Below, in pieces: positions 59,506 through 64,000 of a stretch of DNA of 64,000 nucleotides. The stretch is from Conoideocrella luteorostrata (lineage: Eukaryota > Ascomycota > Sordariomycetes > Hypocreales > Clavicipitaceae): the NCBI GenBank assembly GCA_032433595.1, contig JASWJB010000001.1, positions 248,001 to 312,000 of the forward strand, in the 5' to 3' direction. The position numbers and the translations under genes are program-made. The notes under the pieces were generated by a model. The model worked only from the letters and a program-made list of their open reading frames with translations, was not told the DNA's origin and ran no database searches. Each line of letters starts with the position of its first letter. Positions within the stretch are counted from its first letter, which is position 1.

Positions 59506-59579
59506 GGTTTCGTGGTCTAGTTGGTTATGACACCTCGCTAACACCGAGGTGGTCCCCGGTTCAAGCCCGGGCGAAATCA
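59506..59579 (+). tRNA. tRNA-Val (anticodon AAC), copy 2
   Basis: This is a second 74-nt copy, 85 bases after the first and in the same orientation. It differs by TTCAAGC in the T loop and by CGAAATC in the acceptor stem, which makes a G-U pair at position 2. Both changes are tolerable, so it may still function. A T run (59582-59590) just downstream is a Pol III terminator. Confidence 0.9.
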
Positions 59580-61301
59580 AATTTTTTTTTGGGGACTTGC
59601 TATCAAGCACAGGCCTTTCGGCTAATAAGTACAGGCATTGTGACTAAGCTGTGGACGCACGACCTCGGACCCCTATTAAATTTTGCGGGCGCACATATCA
59701 ACACTATCTAGGCTTATTAAAAAATAACGCATATTCAATTAAGGACCTAGAGCGAGGGCAGCACGGCGTATTTATATTTGTGTAGTGTTGCTAGCGGGCG
59801 GGGTTAAAGGCAGCGGGCGCGCGATGCCTGTTTAGAGGTGCTGCTATTTCTAGAGGCAGAAGCAGCGTGTTAGATTACTTTTATTAAAGTATAATTATAA
59901 GCTATATAATAGCTTATATTATATATGTATTTTGTTGACCCAAAAAGGTACACCTAAACACTCACGTATACTAAGGTCTGACACACACCTAGCAACGCTC
60001 CGTACACTCGTGGAAGGCTTCTCGCAAAGGCTTCCTGTAATCTGTAGTGACCTTTATCATGCCGAGATTAAATAGTCTTGCAGGTTAATTGACTCTTGTG
60101 GAGCAACTACGCACTTTAATTAAACAAAATAATAAATAAGCGTGTGAGGCACTAATAGCTAAGTAAACTTCGAGGGAAAACTTTAGTTAATTCTGTTCTT
60201 GATAATGGCCTGTCTCGAAGGGCGCGATTGCACTACTTATAGCTATACTATTTAGATTAACTAAATTAGTCAAGTCCACAACGCACGTGAATTTAACCTT
60301 GTCACCCTAGAGGATTATTTCCGCTAACACAATATTAAGCTATCTGTCAGTAGGCTCCTTCTCTGCACATTAACTCAGGAGTCCTACCGGACCTTACCCT
60401 TTCGTTTAATGAATTGCTTCTTGCTTGTCATGAACTGTCAGGTATTGGATATAAAAGGCACGGCATCAAAAAGAAAGGGGATTCCACTTGACTTGCTCCG
60501 AGGCGGTTGTCTGAATAAATGAATAATTATCAAAATTGGGAGCAATTTCAAGGCCAAGGACGCGATGGGAGCGCCTGGCAGGCTGTTTAAAAAGTTGCCC
60601 GTCCTCAATGCGTTTGACATCTTGGAGCAAATAAGTCTATGCATAAAAATAAAGAAGAAGAAGAACAGAACAGGTTAGTTTGCGGCGCGGCGCAGCGCAG
60701 CATCACCGATCTGACATGCATATGGTAATGTTACAGAAACATGCAGCATTAATTTTCGAGATGAGGTGTTATATCAACACACACCTAGAGTAAGAAACCC
60801 AATCATGGATCAGTATACATGCATGATGAATCTGTGTCTCAGGCTGAATAGGGTAAGTGGGGGCTAGGCAGATTTATAGGCATAATAAATGGCTTGATTT
60901 TGACAACAGAGCTGCTAGAGGCGCCGTTGTTCTTGCTGGTTAAGCCTATCTAAGGGGATTATTGTAACCTAAGAAAGGAATAATAAAGGACTAGATGTAT
61001 TTGCTGAGAACTAGGCTTTGCGGCTTATTAGATCAATGTCGGGTGCTTCGTTGCGGGAGTATTCTAGGACAGATCAACGCCTGCAACTTGCGTTTTGTCA
61101 CTATCATAGAAGATGGCAAGAATTGGAAATAGAGGATAATTTGCGATATTAGCGGGAAACTCAATGTTCAAAATATTTGGTTACATTTGATCAAAGATAC
61201 CGTGACTTGTGAGATCGGTGTGGATCCACAGTAGCAGTTATCGAGAACTCAACTTGGAATCGTTGTCAAGACGCCTGTTACAAGTCTCAGCAACGAAAAA
61301 G
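59580..61301. other. AT-rich intergenic region, likely decayed repeat
   Basis: Much of this stretch is A/T-rich with stop-dense frames and looks like old, possibly RIP-mutated repeat. A hairpin ATAAGCTAT-ATA-ATAGCTTAT lies at 59897-59917. No protein motif is readable, so no element class can be given. Confidence 0.4.
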
Positions 61302-61520
61302 TGTTGGAACCCTCGTCAAGCGTACAAGCAACTGCGGACAAGGTCACGTGGCCACCTTAGGGGCCTCTTATATACGGCGCTCTCAAGGGCATTCCTCTTT
61401 CTCTTCTTCTCTCTTAGATAACCCAGATCAGATGAATGAAATTGTTTTGTTCTTGTTTTGCTTCACCTTCCGGTATCGATACCCTCGTCACCTGAAGCCC
61501 CTGTGCTTCGTACAAAGACA
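61302..61520 (+). mobile_element. Solo-LTR-like relic, copy 2
   Basis: This segment starts TGTTGGAACCCT and ends near ACAAAGACA. It shares the ordered blocks listed for 9713-9917, including GGTCACGTGG-CACCTT, a TATA-like ATACGGCG, CTCTTAGATA, TCACCTG and CCCCTGTGC. It has the same orientation as copy 1. The end coordinate is an estimate; no target-site duplication or internal region is evident. Confidence 0.5.
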
Positions 61521-61545
61521 GCTGGAGTAGACAAAAACCTTTGTC

Positions 61546-61863
61546 TTATATCTGCTTATCAACAGAAGTGGCGGCATCCTCCTTTGCTTTTTCAAGAACA
61601 ACATTCAAGAACTCCACAAATTTTTTCTTCTCTTCGGGACTTTCTTCTTTTTCTCCGCCAGTGGAGGTATCAATAGGTTCGGTGCTCGTGGAGGTGGCAG
61701 TGCTTTCCACGGCGGTTGAAGACGCAGGCGGCGCTGCCAACCCGAAAGCGGCGACTGCTTTGATATTAGCTTAGTTTAGGAGGAAGTGGAACATTTTTCT
61801 CTAGCAACTGCTATTCATAAAGAACTTACAAGTCAGTAGAACAGAAACAAAAATGCGAACCAT
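61546..61863 (-). CDS. Small secreted protein, Ser/Thr-rich
   Basis: The gene has two exons (61863-61830 and 61757-61546) with a 72-bp intron, giving 81 aa. The intron lies within the signal peptide (MVRIFVSVLLT, then VAAFGLAAP). The mature part is Ser/Thr-rich (SSTAVESTATSTSTEPIDTS, likely O-glycosylated) and then forms a charged helix (EEKKKFVEFLNVVLEKAKEDAA). There are no cysteines. The acceptor is AAAGCAG, a tandem NAG that would add or drop one residue. I recognise no family. It is plausible because the splice restores a signal peptide, but short. Confidence 0.6.
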
Positions 61864-63678
61864 TCTTACTAGGGTATGGGCTGTCGTTCGAGTAATGGTC
61901 AGGATAATGAAAAGATGGAGGAAAATAGCTAATTGTAGAGACGATGTATCAAGACGAAATGGGCCGGTGAGAGAAAATGTGTAGTTGTGATGACGAACGA
62001 GCGAAGATATCAAGCAGGGTGGTAATCAAACTTATAGGAACATAATCACAGCTCAATCCCGTGGATTTATGCCAAATAGATGATGCTACATTATTTGTAG
62101 ATCAATGCGGAAAATACATACTAAACAAAGGGCTGGGCTGCCCCTGAAATCCACATTGACTATACAACACTGTGACAGCCGCGAGTGAGATGAAATGCCA
62201 AAGCGCGGTAATCTTTTGATGCCAATTTTATTCTGTCACGGAACGTTGAGTAGGATGACGACGACTACACAACACCTTCCTCACATACTGAGACACACAA
62301 CTCAAGCGCTAGTCCGCTTGTAAGACAATTATTCAATTTTGAAACAAAAAAGCTGATGTACCGGGGCCTAGGATGTCCAGAAAGACGCCATGACTTGCTC
62401 TGCTAGTTTCACGAATTAAGGAGGCTTACGAGGCTATAAGTGGAGACTCTACCATTAATAATATCGTTGGAATTGATGAACGCCTTCATTTGAAAGTCTT
62501 GACTATCTGTTATTAACCCTGTGCAGATTGCTTAGCGTCTTCCAACTCATGACTCGGGGAAATTCAGCTGCCGGGTGGGGCCTGGTTGTTTGCAAAACAG
62601 CTAAGGGGAAATACACCGGCCGGCCCAGTTACTGTCAGTTTTATGCATATCAGGTTATGATGCCCTTGCTTTCAAAGTTTGAGTCAGAGCTGGTCGCTGA
62701 CCCATTAAAATTATGCGACAAAACATTGCAAGCTACCATAAAATGTGGAGGCCTCGCCTCAGCCGAACCTGGAAACTTGTTATGCTTTGTGTTCATGCAT
62801 GAAATTAATAAAAAAAGAGAAAGAGGGAAAAAAGGGAAAAAAGGCTATTACTAGGTCTTAGGCCAAGTTATTGTCAGTGGAGATGGTTACTTGCAAGGCG
62901 TTCTTGAAGTACCGATATAGCGCGTGTTTCGCGTTATTCTCCCCAAAGGAAGATACTAGCTATGATTAGCTCCGGGTTATAATTACAGAAGCTTGGAATG
63001 CTATTCTTTTGCACGAATTAGATAGCTTGACATATTCAATGCCGTGCGGCACGTTGTGCAGCAGTTATTGCTGCGGACGGAAGTCATACAAAATACTAGA
63101 TATTGTCGGAATCGTCATAATCCTCAGTACATCTAACGCCCCCTACAGATACGAGCGGGGGTGCCGATAACTACACATCCACCATGTTACAGCGTTGGAT
63201 GCATTCAAAGCCAAAACTGGACATTCTAGTCCAAGCCGCCGTTACAACTGGCCGAAGTGGTGTGGATCTGCTCTGCGGAGGTTCTCCTGTTCCATAATCG
63301 GAGACATACGATACTGTCCATGACCGGGATGAAATTTAACAAAACTCAATGCCATGTCAAGCAAGCTCCAAGCCTTACTCAGTATGCCATGCTGATGGAG
63401 AAGGGGAGTTTTTGAACAGGATGATTGATTGGGGCTCTCTATAGTCGGCATGTTGTGATGAGCCCGTTAAAGGAAACCATCTGAGCACTGTACACAAAAT
63501 AATAAATAGAAGCTAGCGGTCGTATAAACTCGTCAGCCTCATGACTTTCCAAAACCACAAGGCTTTCCATTCATTCCTTTTAAATATTGCTTGGCCTCCT
63601 CAACTGTATGCCATCCGTTCATTAGCAAGGCTGTAACCTTGTATTTTCCGTCATTTCTGAGAACAACAGACACTCATC
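61864..63678. other. Intergenic region, nothing recognised
   Basis: A 108-codon plus frame (62528-62854) ends in a Lys-rich low-complexity stretch and is probably chance. A 69-codon minus frame (63242-63451) is unassigned. Confidence 0.4.
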
Positions 63679-64000
63679 ATGAGACTTTCATTCACTATTC
63701 CCGCCATTACTTTTGGTTTCGCTGTCAGCGCTTGTTTACTTCCAGGGGACTTTGAGGAAGACAAGGCTACTGTTCATGATAAGCGGCAATCTATAAACTT
63801 TTTGGCTATCGGTAAAGAAAATCGCTTCAAAGATGGTACAGTACCGCAGGGTATGGGCTCAAACCCCGGATTGTTTAAAAATGAAGACAAGCTGGCTATC
63901 CTTAATATTAACGAGATTGGATCGGCCGTCGAGAGCCTCCAAAAGGCGTACCCTGATAAGCTGAAACTCGACACCAAAACTGAACCATCAGTAGAAAAAA
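63679..64000 (+). CDS. Secreted protein, 5' part only (cut by window end)
   Basis: The ATG at 63679 opens a signal peptide (MRLSFTIPAITFGFAVSACLL), followed by an acidic stretch and a Kex2-like KRQ at about residues 36-38. The frame stays open to the last base (107 codons), so the gene continues beyond the window. The visible mature part (INFLAIGKENRFKDG, then GMGSNPGLFKNEDKLAILNIN) has no motif that I recognise. Propeptide processing before a catalytic domain would fit, but this is inference. Confidence 0.6.
   Translation, partial: MRLSFTIPAITFGFAVSACLLPGDFEEDKATVHDKRQSINFLAIGKENRFKDGTVPQGMGSNPGLFKNEDKLAILNINEIGSAVESLQKAYPDKLKLDTKTEPSVEK

Noticed and set aside
59335..59610. 91-codon minus-strand frame with a duplicated SPGLEPGTTS motif
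   Set aside because: It is the antisense of two tRNA-Val genes, a well-known false protein.
1..64000. CRISPR arrays, bacterial operons or prophage
   Set aside because: Spliced eukaryotic genes throughout; no regularly spaced repeats or Shine-Dalgarno-led gene blocks.

Overview
The window is nuclear DNA from a filamentous ascomycete. Genes carry short introns (about 50-110 bp) with GT...CTAAC/CTGAC...AG signals. The gene set is typical of Pezizomycotina: HET-domain proteins, Zn2Cys6 regulators, MFS transporters, an HsbA-like cell-wall protein, small secreted proteins and a Cu-only superoxide dismutase. A decayed Pierisin/Scabin-type ADP-ribosyltransferase and the abundance of secreted proteins suggest an insect- or nematode-associated Hypocreales (Clavicipitaceae-like). 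That placement is inference, not proof.

Layout. (1) 1-17 kb is an accessory region. It has an intact HET protein with ankyrin repeats inside the HET domain (2724-5303), a broken ADP-ribosyltransferase relic (6.2-7.05 kb), an intact APH-like kinase (7528-8313), a DUF7770-like gene broken by a 4-bp duplication (8.2-8.86 kb), a solo-LTR-like relic (9.7 kb), a secreted phospholipase A2 (11412-12086, minus), a second HET protein (13869-15665, minus) and a protein-kinase N-lobe relic (16.2-16.5 kb). (2) 17.9-31 kb holds an HsbA-like secreted protein with a long Ser/Gly repeat tail, two convergent Zn2Cys6 regulators (the minus-strand one lacks a GT donor at one exon junction) and a 112-aa cysteine-containing secreted protein. 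(3) 35-45 kb holds a bZIP factor, a 12-exon Dal5-type permease with a 7-nt microexon, and a DHA2 drug:H+ antiporter divergent from a Zn2Cys6 regulator. (4) 47-55.4 kb holds a secreted Cu-only SOD, a metallo-beta-lactamase-fold hydrolase divergent from a Zn2Cys6 regulator, a 110-aa secreted cysteine protein and a two-RRM RNA-binding protein that looks like the most housekeeping-like gene here. (5) 57-64 kb holds a frameshifted GIY-YIG-like relic, two tandem tRNA-Val(AAC) genes, a second LTR-like relic, an 81-aa secreted protein and the 5' end of another secreted protein cut by the window edge.

Functionally, the window combines self/non-self recognition (HET), regulator-transporter pairs and surface or secreted proteins. 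No polyketide, NRPS or terpene backbone gene was seen, so the regulator-transporter pairs are not part of a complete visible biosynthetic cluster. Between the genes, the word TACTCCGTA and its reverse complement recur far more often than chance, often as perfect palindromes.

Intron-exon structures were worked out by eye. Most give uninterrupted frames and family-like junctions. No homology search was run, so family names rest on motif recognition.
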